A stretch of 19,976 nt of DNA from Camelimonas abortus (GTDB taxonomy: Bacteria; Pseudomonadota; Alphaproteobacteria; Rhizobiales; Beijerinckiaceae), in the NCBI RefSeq assembly GCF_042647165.1, contig NZ_JBHRUV010000026.1, one strand, 5' to 3'. Position 1 is the stretch's first letter; each line of letters begins with the position of its first letter. The position numbers were made by a program, and so were the translations under genes. The notes beneath the pieces were generated by a model. That model was not told the DNA's origin and made no database searches. It saw only the letters and a program-made list of their open reading frames with translations. Below are positions 1-7,268 of the stretch, piece after piece.

Positions 1-156
1 TCGCCGGCTGAGCGGCGCCGCTAGCCGGCCGGAGGGCGTGCGCGCGGCCGCGGTCGCCCTTGTGTCGCGCGCGCGCCGCGCGACGGCGCGGGAAACGGCG
101 GCGGAGCGTTTGACCCGGCGGCGCGGCGGCCCTATGCAGGCGGCAGAGGAAATCCC
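1..156. other. Left-edge intergenic segment upstream of aroC
   Basis: No gene is supported here. A nested inverted repeat lies at 4-28: CCGGCT (4-9) pairs with AGCCGG (23-28) around the self-complementary AGCGGCGCCGCT (11-22). It may be the end or terminator of a gene lying left of the window, but it has no T-tract. The codons GCC GGC TGA at 3-11 could be the last codons of such a gene, which cannot be proved. The right part holds the aroC promoter and ribosome binding site. Confidence 0.4.
110..138 (+). promoter_or_regulatory. Probable sigma-70 promoter of aroC
   Basis: A -35 hexamer TTGACC (110-115) and a -10 hexamer TATGCA (133-138) are separated by exactly 17 bases in an otherwise extremely GC-rich stretch. 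Transcription would start near 145, just ahead of the purine-rich site GAGGAA (146-151) that serves the aroC ATG at 157. The predicted untranslated leader is therefore only about a dozen bases. This is a pattern match, not a measured start. Confidence 0.6.
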
Positions 157-1275
157 ATGTCGCACAATTCATTCGGCCACCTCTTTCGCGTCACCACCTT
201 CGGCGAGAGCCACGGTCCGGCGATCGGCTGCGTGGTGGACGGCTGCCCGCCCGGAATTCCGCTCACCGAAGCCGACATCCAGCGCGATCTCGACCGCCGC
301 AGGCCGGGCCAGTCGCGCTTCACCACCCAGCGGCGCGAGCCGGACGCGGTGAAGATTCTCTCCGGCGTCTTCGCCCATCCGGAGACCGGCGAACAGGTCA
401 CCACCGGCGCCTCCATCGGCCTGCTGGTCGAGAACACCGACCAGCGCTCCAGGGATTACGGCGACATCCGGGACCGGTACCGGCCCGGCCACGCCGACTT
501 CGCCTATGACGTGAAATACGGCCTGCGCGACTATCGTGGCGGCGGGCGCTCGTCGGCGCGCGAGACCGCCATGCGCGTCGCCGCCGGCGCCATCGCCCGC
601 AAGGTGGTGCCCGGCCTCGTGGTGCGCGGCGCCGTGGTGCAGATCGGCCCGCATCGCGTCAACCGCGACAACTGGGACTGGTCCATCGTCAACGACAACC
701 CGTTCTTCTGCCCGGACGCGCAGATGGTGGAGGTGTTCGCCGACTATCTCGACGGCGTGCGCAAACGCGGCTCCTCGGCCGGCGCGGTGGTGGAGATCGT
801 GGCCGAGGGCGTGCCCGCCGGCCTGGGCGCGCCGGTTTACGGCAAGCTGGACGCCGACATCGCCGCCGGCCTCATGAGCATCAACGCGGTGAAGGGCGTG
901 GAGATCGGCGACGGCTTCGCCGCCGCCGCGCTCACCGGCGAGGAGAACGCCGACGAGATCCGCATGGGCGCCGACGGCCGCCCGGCGTTTCTCTCCAATC
1001 ACGCCGGCGGCATTGTCGGCGGCATCTCCACCGGCCAGGCGGTGATCGCCCGTTTCGCGGTGAAGCCCACCTCCTCGATCCTGACGCCGCGGCGCACCAT
1101 CGACCGCCATGGCCAGGAAACGGACATAATGACGAAAGGGCGCCACGACCCCTGCGTCGGCCTGCGCGCCGTGCCGGTGGGCGAGGCCATGGTGGCCTGC
1201 GCCATCGCCGACCACTATCTGCGCGACCGCGCCCAGACCGGCGGCGTGCGGCGCTGGCCGGGCGCGCGGGCGTAA
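157..1275 (+). CDS. aroC: Chorismate synthase
   Basis: This cytoplasmic enzyme of the shikimate pathway converts 5-enolpyruvylshikimate-3-phosphate to chorismate with reduced FMN as cofactor. The 372-residue protein has the usual length for the short bacterial form. Visible family signatures are GESHG (16-20), RPGHAD (109-114), the YRGGGRSSARET block (126-137), a TSSILTPRRTID segment near residue 305 and the RHDPCVGLRAVPVGEAM block near the C-terminus. The ATG at 157 is preceded by GAGGAA at good spacing. ribB follows on the same strand after 248 bases, so the two genes may be transcribed separately. In many Hyphomicrobiales aroC follows fabI, but fabI is outside this window. Identification is secure from sequence. 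Confidence 0.97.
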   Translation: MSHNSFGHLFRVTTFGESHGPAIGCVVDGCPPGIPLTEADIQRDLDRRRPGQSRFTTQRREPDAVKILSGVFAHPETGEQVTTGASIGLLVENTDQRSRDYGDIRDRYRPGHADFAYDVKYGLRDYRGGGRSSARETAMRVAAGAIARKVVPGLVVRGAVVQIGPHRVNRDNWDWSIVNDNPFFCPDAQMVEVFADYLDGVRKRGSSAGAVVEIVAEGVPAGLGAPVYGKLDADIAAGLMSINAVKGVEIGDGFAAAALTGEENADEIRMGADGRPAFLSNHAGGIVGGISTGQAVIARFAVKPTSSILTPRRTIDRHGQETDIMTKGRHDPCVGLRAVPVGEAMVACAIADHYLRDRAQTGGVRRWPGARA

Positions 1276-1523
1276 GCGGCGGCGCTTCTCCCCCGCCGCC
1301 GGCGCGGATCCGCCTTCACCTTCCACCTTCGCGCGCGCCGGCGCCCGCCGCGCGCCTGACACAGGGAGGGACGTGAGAGACGGCGCTTGTGTCGGCGCCG
1401 GCGGGCGCGTAAGCCGGGGGCGACGGAAACAGGGCGGGAGACGCCGGGGGCGCCTCCCCGGCTGCTCCCGGGCGCGGCGCGCGCCGGCCCGGGAAACCAA
1501 GGTTGCAGGGGTGAACACCAGCC
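1276..1523 (+). other. aroC-ribB intergenic leader with two GC hairpins
   Basis: This 248-base gap contains two perfect 7-bp hairpins. In the first, GCCGGGG (1443-1449) pairs with CCCCGGC (1456-1462). In the second, CCCGGGC (1467-1473) pairs with GCCCGGG (1487-1493), and the second ends 30 bases before the ribB start. A weak promoter candidate is TTGTGT (1387-1392) and TAAGCC (1410-1415) with a 17-base spacer. Because ribB is a classic FMN-riboswitch target I looked for the conserved RFN boxes and did not find them. The hairpins could be an aroC terminator, an attenuator or GC-rich chance. Confidence 0.3.
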
Positions 1524-2603
1524 ATGTCGAACAGCGTCACTGAAGCCATCGAAGCCATCGCCCGCGGCGAGATCATTATCGTCACCGACGACGACGACCG
1601 CGAAAACGAGGGCGATCTGGTCTGCGCCGCCGCGCTGTGCACGACGGAGAAGATGGCGTTCATCATCCGCCACACCTGCGGCATCGTGTGCGCGCCGCTG
1701 TCCAGCGACGAGGCCCGCCGCCTGCGCCTTGACCCGATGGTGGCGGCCAATGACGCGCCGCTCGGCACCGCCTTCACCGTGACGGTGGACGTGCGCCATG
1801 GCCTCACCACCGGCATTTCCGCGGAGCAGCGCGCCAACACGGTGCGGGCGCTGGCCAGCAACAACATGGGGCCGGAGGATTTCGTGCGTCCTGGCCACGT
1901 GTTTCCGCTGATCGCCCGTGACGGCGGCGTGCTCATGCGCTCCGGCCACACCGAGGCGGCGGTGGACCTGTGCCGTCTCGCCGGCCTGCCGCCGGTGGGC
2001 GTGATCTGCGAGCTGGCCAATGACGACGGCACGGTGATGAAGGGCGAGCAGATCGAGGCGTTCGCCCGCGAGCACAATCTGAAGCGCATTTCGGTGGCCG
2101 ACCTGATCGCCTACCGCCGCTCGCGCGAGAAGCTGGTGGAGCGCGTCGGCTCGTTCCCGGTGAAGACGCAGTTCGGCGACCTCACCGGCCATGTTTACGA
2201 GACCGGCCTCGACACCGTGCAGCATTTCGCCTTTGTGATGGGCTCCATTGGCGACGGCCAGGCGGTTCCCGCCCGTCTGCACCGCGCCGACGTGGTGGCG
2301 GACCTGTTCGGCCCGTCAGCGGTGCACAAGGCGCTGGCGCGTTTCGCCCGCGAGGGCCGGGGCGTGCTGGTTTACCTGCGCGACGGCGCGGCGGGCGTGC
2401 CGCTGCACCGCCAGGGGGACGACAATCCGGCCAGCGCCGAGGAAACCCGGGTGCGCGAGTGGCGCGAGGTGGGGCTTGGCGCCCAGATCCTGCGGGATCT
2501 GGGGGTGAACTCCATCATCAACCTGTCGTCGACGGAGCGCGCTTTCGTCGGCCTCGCCGGCTTCGGCATCGAGATCGCGCGCACGGAGCCGCTGGACGGC
2601 TGA
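1524..2603 (+). CDS. ribB: 3,4-dihydroxy-2-butanone-4-phosphate synthase fused to degenerate GTP cyclohydrolase II domain
   Basis: The N-terminal domain (about 1-205) is a DHBP synthase, which turns ribulose-5-phosphate into the four-carbon precursor of riboflavin. Its acidic metal-binding segment DDDDRENEGDL (22-32), RPGHVFPL (122-129), RSGHTEAAVDL (139-149) and ICEL (161-164) are intact. The C-terminal part (about 207-355) aligns by eye with GTP cyclohydrolase II and keeps the late GLGAQILRDLGV block (318-329). It lacks the C-x10-C-x-C zinc cysteines: the region around 251-270 (RLHRADVVADLFGPSAVHKA) has none. That half is therefore probably not a working cyclohydrolase, as in other alphaproteobacterial RibB fusions, and a separate ribA should exist elsewhere in the genome. 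The start is ATG at 1524, with AGGGGTGA a short way upstream. Confidence 0.93.
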   Translation: MSNSVTEAIEAIARGEIIIVTDDDDRENEGDLVCAAALCTTEKMAFIIRHTCGIVCAPLSSDEARRLRLDPMVAANDAPLGTAFTVTVDVRHGLTTGISAEQRANTVRALASNNMGPEDFVRPGHVFPLIARDGGVLMRSGHTEAAVDLCRLAGLPPVGVICELANDDGTVMKGEQIEAFAREHNLKRISVADLIAYRRSREKLVERVGSFPVKTQFGDLTGHVYETGLDTVQHFAFVMGSIGDGQAVPARLHRADVVADLFGPSAVHKALARFAREGRGVLVYLRDGAAGVPLHRQGDDNPASAEETRVREWREVGLGAQILRDLGVNSIINLSSTERAFVGLAGFGIEIARTEPLDG

Positions 2604-2920
2604 CGCCGCCCCGCCGCCAGGCGCCAGCGTCATGCAGGCGCCCGCGTCATGCCCGGGCCTCCGGTCCGGGCGTTNCCTGCCGGACGCAGGCGCATGGCCC
2701 GCATGGGACGGCCAGCCCAGCCCCCGCCAGCCCCGCCGCGCATGACGGAGGGAGAGCGCGGCGCGCGCCGGTCACCGGAACGGGCCGGCCAGGCGTCCGC
2801 CTGCCGCCCGCCGCGCGCGCCTTCCGCATGCGCCAGCGTCACGCCCTGGCCCGTCGCGACGTCCCTGTGGGGGAGCGTCACGGCAGGCGAAGCGCCCGCC
2901 GCGACAACCGCCGCCCCGCC
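2604..2920. other. Convergent intergenic region between ribB and the HDAC-like gene
   Basis: This 317-base stretch lies between two converging genes. I find no credible gene: the open frames here are Arg/Pro/Ala-rich artefacts of base composition. It contains the palindromic element listed at 2645-2747 and the only ambiguous base (N at 2675). A classic T-tract terminator was not found for either gene, although the 2651-2671 hairpin could act in both directions. Confidence 0.6.
2645..2747. repeat. Palindromic intergenic element (RPE-like)
   Basis: The element is bounded by inverted ends CGTCATGC (2645-2652) and GCATGACG (2740-2747). Inside the left end is a 9-bp hairpin with one G-T pair: GCCCGGGCC (2651-2659), loop TCC, GGTCCGGGC (2663-2671). 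A direct copy of GCGTCATGC lies just upstream at 2627-2635. The CGTCATGCCCGGGC start is like the dispersed palindromic elements common between rhizobial genes. That family assignment is from recall, and no second full copy occurs in this window. The N at 2675 lies just after the hairpin. Confidence 0.45.
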
Positions 2921-3856
2921 TCATCCGCCGAGCAGCGCCTCCACGTGGACCGCGACGCTGCGCTGCAGCGCCTCCAGGTCGTAGCCGCCCTCCAGCACGG
3001 AGACCACCCGCCCCTTGCAGCGGCGGTCGGCGATGTCCAGCAGGCGCTTGGTGGCGAAGGAGAAGTCGTTCTCGGTGAGATTGATGTTGGCCAGCGGATC
3101 GCGCCAGTGCGCGTCAAAGCCGGCGGAGATGATGATCAGGTCCGGGCGGAACGAATCCACCCGCGGCACCACCATCAGGTCGAAGATCTCGCGATAGGTG
3201 CGGCCGTTGGTGCCGGGCGTGAGGGGAATGTTGACGATGTTGTTGTGTTCGCCCCGCTCGCCCATGTCGCCGGTGTGCGGGAACAGCGGCATCTCGTGGG
3301 TGGAGCAGTACAGGACGTTGGGATCGTCCCAGAAAATGTCCTGGGTGCCGTTGCCGTGGTGCACGTCCCAGTCGACGATGGCGACGCGCTCCGCCCCGTG
3401 CCTGTGAATGGCGTGACGGGCGGCGATGGCGGCGTTGTTGAAGAAACAGAACCCCATGGCCCGGCCGCGCTCGGCGTGGTGCCCGGGCGGACGGGCGGCG
3501 ACGAAGGCGTTGATCGCCCTGCCCTCCAGCACCTCGTCCACGGCGCGGATGGCCCCGCCCGCCGAGCGCAGCGCCGCCTCCCACGTGCCCATGCTCACCG
3601 TGGTGTCCGGGTCAATCTCGACCAGACGGCCGTCGGCCGGGATGAGGCCGCGCAGACGCTCCACATGGTCGCGGCTGTGACACCGCAGCAGGTCGGCTTC
3701 CGACGCCAGCGGCGCCTGTTCGCGGGCGAGAATGGAAAACCTTTCGTCCTCAAGCGCGCGCTCGACCGCGCGGATGCGGTCGCTGGATTCAGGATGTCCC
3801 GGCGCGGTCTCGTGATGGAGGCTGGCGGGATGCGACAGATACAGCGTTGTCGTCAA
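2921..3856 (-). CDS. Histone deacetylase family protein (class II HDAC / acetylpolyamine amidohydrolase-like)
   Basis: This is a zinc-dependent amidohydrolase of the arginase/HDAC fold. Bacterial members remove acetyl groups from polyamines, other small amines or protein lysines, and the substrate here cannot be told from sequence. The 311-residue protein has the complete active site: RPPGHHA (122-128, general-base histidines 126 and 127), GFCFFNN (135-141), DWDVHHGNGTQ (162-172) with metal ligands D164 and H166, SAGFDAH (244-250) with D248, and LEGGYD (288-293) with Y292. The start is read as TTG at 3856. An in-frame stop at 3872-3874 leaves no upstream ATG, and the family N-terminus (LSHPASLHHETAPGHPESSDRIRAV) begins within eight residues. 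The gene converges on ribB. The neighbour upstream, past 265 bases, is a divergent L,D-transpeptidase. Confidence 0.92.
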   Translation of the reverse strand: MTTTLYLSHPASLHHETAPGHPESSDRIRAVERALEDERFSILAREQAPLASEADLLRCHSRDHVERLRGLIPADGRLVEIDPDTTVSMGTWEAALRSAGGAIRAVDEVLEGRAINAFVAARPPGHHAERGRAMGFCFFNNAAIAARHAIHRHGAERVAIVDWDVHHGNGTQDIFWDDPNVLYCSTHEMPLFPHTGDMGERGEHNNIVNIPLTPGTNGRTYREIFDLMVVPRVDSFRPDLIIISAGFDAHWRDPLANINLTENDFSFATKRLLDIADRRCKGRVVSVLEGGYDLEALQRSVAVHVEALLGG

Positions 3857-4121
3857 ATGAACGGCCCTGTTTTACGCGGTCTGGACGGGGATACTGTCGC
3901 AAGCCCGCCGGAGCTTGTCCATCATCCCTGCGCGCGGCGGGGCGCGGCGGCCGCGTTTTCGCCCCCGCCAGCGGCGCCGGCCCGCCCCCGTCGCGCCCTT
4001 CACGGCGCCGTGAGCGCGCCGCGGTTGCCTCCGGCGACCGCCTCATTTACCCCTTGGCGCGAGCAGGATCTTTCCTGCGATTCGCGGCGCCTGCGGCCCG
4101 CGACAGGGGCTGGGGCGGGCG
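3857..4121. other. Divergent intergenic region, HDAC-like gene / L,D-transpeptidase
   Basis: This 265-base divergent spacer should hold the promoters of both flanking genes. A perfect 6-bp inverted repeat GCAGGA-TCTT-TCCTGC lies at 4063-4078, 43 bases before the transpeptidase ATG, and could be a small operator or a chance palindrome. No strong -35/-10 pair with correct spacing was found on either strand. The AT-richest patches are 3845-3877 and 4042-4075. Confidence 0.35.
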
Positions 4122-4712
4122 ATGCGGACATTTCTCAGGGCGGCGCTGGCGCTGGCGTCGGCGGCGGTTCTCGCCGGCTGCTACACCACCACTCCAGACC
4201 CGCAGCTGTCGCCGCGCGACGCGGAATGGCTCGCGCAGATCCCGAAAGCCGAAGACGATCCGGTTTACGCACGCTACCTGCTGTCGACCAACGAAACCGG
4301 CGAGCCGCCCGGCGTCATCGTCGTCGACACGAAGGCGCGCCAGCTGTTCTACGTGCTGCCGGACAACCGGGTGATGCGCTACGGCGTGGCCGTGGGCGAC
4401 GAGGCCTTCGGCTGGACCGGCGAGGCGGTGATCCAGCGCAAGGCCGAGTGGCCGGACTGGCATCCGCCGGCGGAGATGAAGGCGCGCTGGCCGCACGTGC
4501 GCGACATGAAGGGCGGCCCCGCCAATCCCATGGGCGCGCGGGCGCTGTATCTCTACCAGAACGGCCGCGACACGCTGTATCGCATCCACGGCACCAACGA
4601 GCCGGAGAAGATCGGCCGTTCGGTGTCGTCCGGCTGCATCCGCATGCGCAACATCGACGTCATCGACCTGTACAACCGCGCGCCGGCGGGAACCCGCGTG
4701 GTGGTGAAATAG
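4122..4712 (+). CDS. L,D-transpeptidase (YkuD domain) lipoprotein
   Basis: The N-terminus is a lipoprotein signal: basic MRTFLR, a hydrophobic run, and lipobox L17-A-G-C20, so C20 should be lipidated and the protein anchored in the envelope facing the periplasm. The YkuD catalytic domain covers about 63-195. Its active-site motif HGTNEPEKIGRSVSSGCIRM (156-175) supplies H156 and nucleophile C172. Family members form 3-3 peptidoglycan cross-links or attach proteins to meso-DAP. Which of these applies here is not determined by sequence. At 196 residues it is a compact single-domain member without LysM or PG-binding repeats. The ATG at 4122 follows a purine-rich GGGGCGGGCG. It is flanked by minus-strand genes and looks monocistronic. 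Confidence 0.94.
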   Translation: MRTFLRAALALASAAVLAGCYTTTPDPQLSPRDAEWLAQIPKAEDDPVYARYLLSTNETGEPPGVIVVDTKARQLFYVLPDNRVMRYGVAVGDEAFGWTGEAVIQRKAEWPDWHPPAEMKARWPHVRDMKGGPANPMGARALYLYQNGRDTLYRIHGTNEPEKIGRSVSSGCIRMRNIDVIDLYNRAPAGTRVVVK

Positions 4713-4836
4713 CCGCCCCCCGCCGTCCGCGGTCAGGTCGGAAACGGCGAAGGCCCGGACGGCGCCGGACCCCGGCAGGAACGCGCCCCGACCTGGCGCG
4801 CCCGCCCCGGCTGTCCGGGCGCAGGCGCGGCGCCGG
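4713..4836. other. Convergent spacer between L,D-transpeptidase and dihydroorotase genes
   Basis: The 124-base spacer separates two gene ends. It contains a small hairpin CCCGG-CTGT-CCGGG (4806-4819) and a distant inverted pair CAGGTCGG (4735-4742) / CCGACCTG near 4787. None is followed by a T-tract, so I do not call an intrinsic terminator. Confidence 0.3.
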
Positions 4837-6174
4837 TCAGGCGCGCGGCATGGCCTGGATGAAACGCACCGCCTCGCCGCGGGACGGGGCGGCCAGCTCG
4901 CCCTCCCACATCACCACATGTCCGCGCACCACCGTGCCAACCGGCCAGCCGGTGACGGAAACGCCGTCATAGGGGGTCCAGCCGCAGCGCGAGGCGATCC
5001 AGCTGTTGCGGATGGTTTCCACGCGCTTCATGTCGACGACGGTGAAGTCGGCGTCATAGCCCACCGCGATGCGGCCCTTGCCGGCGATGCCGAACAGCCG
5101 CGCCGGGCCGGCGCTGGTCATGTCGACGAAGCGGGCGAGGCTGAGCCGGCCGGCGTTGACGTGGTCCAGCATCACCGGCACCAGCGTCTGCACCCCGGTC
5201 ATGCCGGAGGGCGAAGCCGGATAGGGCTTCATCTTCTCCTCCAGCGCGTGCGGCGCGTGATCGGAGCCAAGCACGTCGGCCACGCCCTGGGTCACCCCCT
5301 CCCACAGGCCGGCCCGGTGGGCGGCGTCGCGCACGGGCGGGTTCATCTGCGCGAGGGTCCCGAGCTTTTCATAGGCCTCAGGAGCGGCGAGGGTCAGGTG
5401 ATGCGGCGTCACCTCGCAGGAGACCAGATCCTTGTGGTCGGCGAGGAAGCGCATCTCCCCGGCGGTGGAGACATGCAGCACGTGGATGGCGGCGCCGGCC
5501 TCGCGGGCGATGCGCACCAGGCGTTTCGTGCAGTTGAGCGCAACCTCCGCCGAGCGCCACACGGGATGGCTGGAGGGGTCGCCCTCCACGCGCAGGTCCT
5601 TGCGCGCGCGCAGCATCATCTCGTCTTCGGAGTGGAAGGCGGCGCGCCGGCGGGTCTGGCGCAGGATGCGCGCCACGCCCTCGTCGTCCTCCACCAGCAG
5701 GTCGCCGGTGGACGAGCCCATGAACACCTTGATGCCGGCGGCGCCGGGCAGGCGCTCCAGCTCCGGAATGTCGGCGACATTGCCATGGGTGCCGCCCACC
5801 CAGAAGGCGAAGTCGCAGTGCATGCGGCCGCGGGCGCGCCTCACCTTGTCGGCCAGCGTCCCGGCCGAGGTGGTGAGCGGGTTCGTGTTCGGCATCTCGA
5901 ACACCGCGGTGACGCCGCCCATCACCGCGGCGCGCGAGCCTGTCTCCAGGTCTTCCTTGTGGTCGAGGCCGGGCTCGCGAAAATGCACCTGGGTGTCGAT
6001 GACGCCAGGCAGGATGGTGAGGCCGCGGCAGTCGATGACCCGCCCGGCGCGGGCGTGGTCCACGTCGCCGATGCGGACGATGACGCCGTCGCGCACGGCC
6101 ACGTCGCGGACGCCTTCGCCGTCCTGGTTGACGACGGAGCCGCCGGCGAGAACAAGATCATAGGTTTCGGCCAT
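4837..6174 (-). CDS. Dihydroorotase-family amidohydrolase (alphaproteobacterial subgroup)
   Basis: This is a cyclic amidohydrolase of the dihydroorotase/hydantoinase superfamily, 445 residues, annotated in relatives as dihydroorotase (pyrimidine synthesis, carbamoyl-aspartate to dihydroorotate). Visible metal-site elements are DTQVHFREPG (60-69, H64), K149 in GIKVFMGSS as the likely carboxylated lysine, H181 in FHSEDE, H234 in HVLHVST and D305 in GSDHAPH. The substrate-contact FREPG and MPNTNP (94-99) segments are present. The first histidine of the usual H-x-H metal pair is glutamine (Q62), a trait I recall as typical of this alphaproteobacterial group. There is no pyrB or plsY neighbour. 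The gene stands alone, divergent from ygfZ, so a second dihydroorotase elsewhere or another cyclic-imide substrate is possible. The ATG at 6174 has AGGAAA upstream. Confidence 0.88.
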   Translation of the reverse strand: MAETYDLVLAGGSVVNQDGEGVRDVAVRDGVIVRIGDVDHARAGRVIDCRGLTILPGVIDTQVHFREPGLDHKEDLETGSRAAVMGGVTAVFEMPNTNPLTTSAGTLADKVRRARGRMHCDFAFWVGGTHGNVADIPELERLPGAAGIKVFMGSSTGDLLVEDDEGVARILRQTRRRAAFHSEDEMMLRARKDLRVEGDPSSHPVWRSAEVALNCTKRLVRIAREAGAAIHVLHVSTAGEMRFLADHKDLVSCEVTPHHLTLAAPEAYEKLGTLAQMNPPVRDAAHRAGLWEGVTQGVADVLGSDHAPHALEEKMKPYPASPSGMTGVQTLVPVMLDHVNAGRLSLARFVDMTSAGPARLFGIAGKGRIAVGYDADFTVVDMKRVETIRNSWIASRCGWTPYDGVSVTGWPVGTVVRGHVVMWEGELAAPSRGEAVRFIQAMPRA

Positions 6175-6242
6175 CAGCCCCGTTTCCTGTGCTGGAGAAA
6201 GCTGCGGCGCCGGCGCGGGGGCTTGCCCGCCCGCGGCGACCG

Positions 6243-6270
6243 TTGGAACCTGCGCCCGCCCGGATTATGT
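6243..6270 (+). promoter_or_regulatory. Probable sigma-70 promoter of ygfZ
   Basis: TTGGAA (6243-6248) and TTATGT (6265-6270) are spaced by 16 bases (or TATGTC at 6266-6271 by 17), giving a leader of about 45 bases before the ATG at 6322. The -10 coincides with the only AT-rich patch in the divergent spacer. It resembles the dxs promoter candidate in layout. Confidence 0.45.
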
Positions 6271-6290
6271 CAGCCGGCGCGGGCGCGCAA
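6264..6290 (-). promoter_or_regulatory. Candidate divergent promoter of the dihydroorotase gene
   Basis: Read on the minus strand, TTGCGC (6290-6285) is followed after 15 bases by CATAAT (6269-6264), a five-of-six match to the -10 consensus. The short spacer is a weakness. The -10 overlaps the plus-strand -10 of ygfZ, so the two genes could compete for polymerase. Confidence 0.35.
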
Positions 6291-6321
6291 GCGCCAAAGG
6301 CGCACCCTGCAGGAGTAGACC

Positions 6322-7176
6322 ATGCCCACGGCCCATCTTGTCGATCGCGGCGTCGTTTCGGCCGCCGGCGAGGACGTCGCGACCCTGCTCCAGGGGCTGC
6401 TCACCTGCGACGTCGCCGGCCTTGCGCCCGGAGCGGCGGTCGCCGGCGCCCTGCTGACGCCCCAGGGCAAGATCCTGTTCGATTTCCAGCTGCTCCGCCT
6501 GCCGGAGGCGCAGGGCGACGGCTTCCTGTTCGACGTGGCCGCCGCCAGCGTCGCCGACTTCATCAGGCGGCTGAATTTTTACCGGCTGCGCGCCAGCGCC
6601 GTCTTCACGGACCGCAGCCAGGAGCTGGCGGTGGCCGCCGGCTGGGGCGCGGACGCGGCGCCCCTGCCCGGCCTCGTGTGGACCGACGCCCGTCATCCCG
6701 GCCTTGGCCAGCGCTGCATCGCCCCGCGCGACGCCGTGGCCGCCCTGCCGGACGCAGGCGCGGACGCCTACCGGGCCTGGCGGATCGCCGCGGCGGTGGC
6801 CGAATGCGGCGCCGATTTCGCCGCCGGCGACGTGTTTCCCCATGAGGCGGGGCTGGACCAGTTCGGGGCGGTGTCGTTCGGCAAGGGCTGTTACGTGGGC
6901 CAGGAAGTGGTGTCGCGCATGCAGCACCGCGGCACGGCCCGCGCCCGCATGATGGCGGCGCGCCTGCCGGCGGACGCAGCCGCCGCTCCGGGCGACGCGG
7001 TCATGGCCGGCGAGAAACGCGTGGGCGAGATCCGCGCCGTGAGCGGCGAGGCAGCCATCGCCCTCGTGCGCCTCGACCGGGCGGCGGAGGCGAAGGCGGG
7101 GGGCCTCGCCCTCACCGTCAACGGCGCGCCGCTGCAGCTGGCGCGGCCCGCCTGGGCCAGTTTCGACGCGCCCTGA
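6322..7176 (+). CDS. ygfZ: YgfZ/GcvT-family folate-binding protein, Fe-S cluster assembly/repair
   Basis: YgfZ proteins bind tetrahydrofolate and support the making or repair of certain Fe-S enzymes, including the tRNA-thiolating MiaB in E. coli. They are cytoplasmic in bacteria. The 284-residue product has the diagnostic KGCYVGQE motif (188-195, with the conserved C190), followed by VVSRMQHRG, and an aminomethyltransferase-like N-terminal fold (LLQGLLTCDV at 22-31, TPQGKILFDF at 46-55). The ATG at 6322 has AGGAG at 6311-6315, the best ribosome binding site in this part of the window. It is divergent from the dihydroorotase gene and upstream of tag by 92 bases. tag has its own LexA-controlled promoter, so the two are probably not strictly co-transcribed. 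Confidence 0.94.
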   Translation: MPTAHLVDRGVVSAAGEDVATLLQGLLTCDVAGLAPGAAVAGALLTPQGKILFDFQLLRLPEAQGDGFLFDVAAASVADFIRRLNFYRLRASAVFTDRSQELAVAAGWGADAAPLPGLVWTDARHPGLGQRCIAPRDAVAALPDAGADAYRAWRIAAAVAECGADFAAGDVFPHEAGLDQFGAVSFGKGCYVGQEVVSRMQHRGTARARMMAARLPADAAAAPGDAVMAGEKRVGEIRAVSGEAAIALVRLDRAAEAKAGGLALTVNGAPLQLARPAWASFDAP

Positions 7177-7204
7177 CCCCGCCGCGCCGCAGCCGGCGCG
7201 ACGC

Positions 7205-7233
7205 TTGCAACTGTTCCACTTTTGTTCTTAACT
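7205..7233 (+). promoter_or_regulatory. Candidate promoter of tag
   Basis: TTGCAA (7205-7210) and TTAACT (7228-7233) are separated by 17 bases. The -10 is a weak match. The LexA box at 7213-7227 fills the spacer, the position expected for repression by steric block. Confidence 0.4.
7213..7227 (+). promoter_or_regulatory. LexA (SOS) box upstream of tag
   Basis: GTTC (7213-7216), seven bases CACTTTT, then GTTC (7224-7227) is an exact match to the alphaproteobacterial LexA direct repeat GTTC-N7-GTTC, with the usual T-rich spacer. It lies 41 bases before the GTG start of tag, a DNA-repair gene, in an AT-rich island within very GC-rich DNA. LexA should repress tag, and possibly the HD-domain gene after it, until DNA damage. 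I noticed no other exact GTTC-N7-GTTC in an intergenic region of this window. Confidence 0.85.
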
Positions 7234-7268
7234 CGGTCGCAGACGGGCCAGACAGGGGGGCGGAAGCG

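Noticed and set aside
1276..1523. FMN riboswitch upstream of ribB
   Set aside because: None of the conserved RFN-element boxes could be found. Only generic GC hairpins are present.
2459..4972. 837-codon plus-strand open frame crossing ribB, the HDAC gene and the transpeptidase gene
   Set aside because: It runs across several real genes and is antisense to the HDAC gene. Its product is compositionally biased and contains the ambiguous base.
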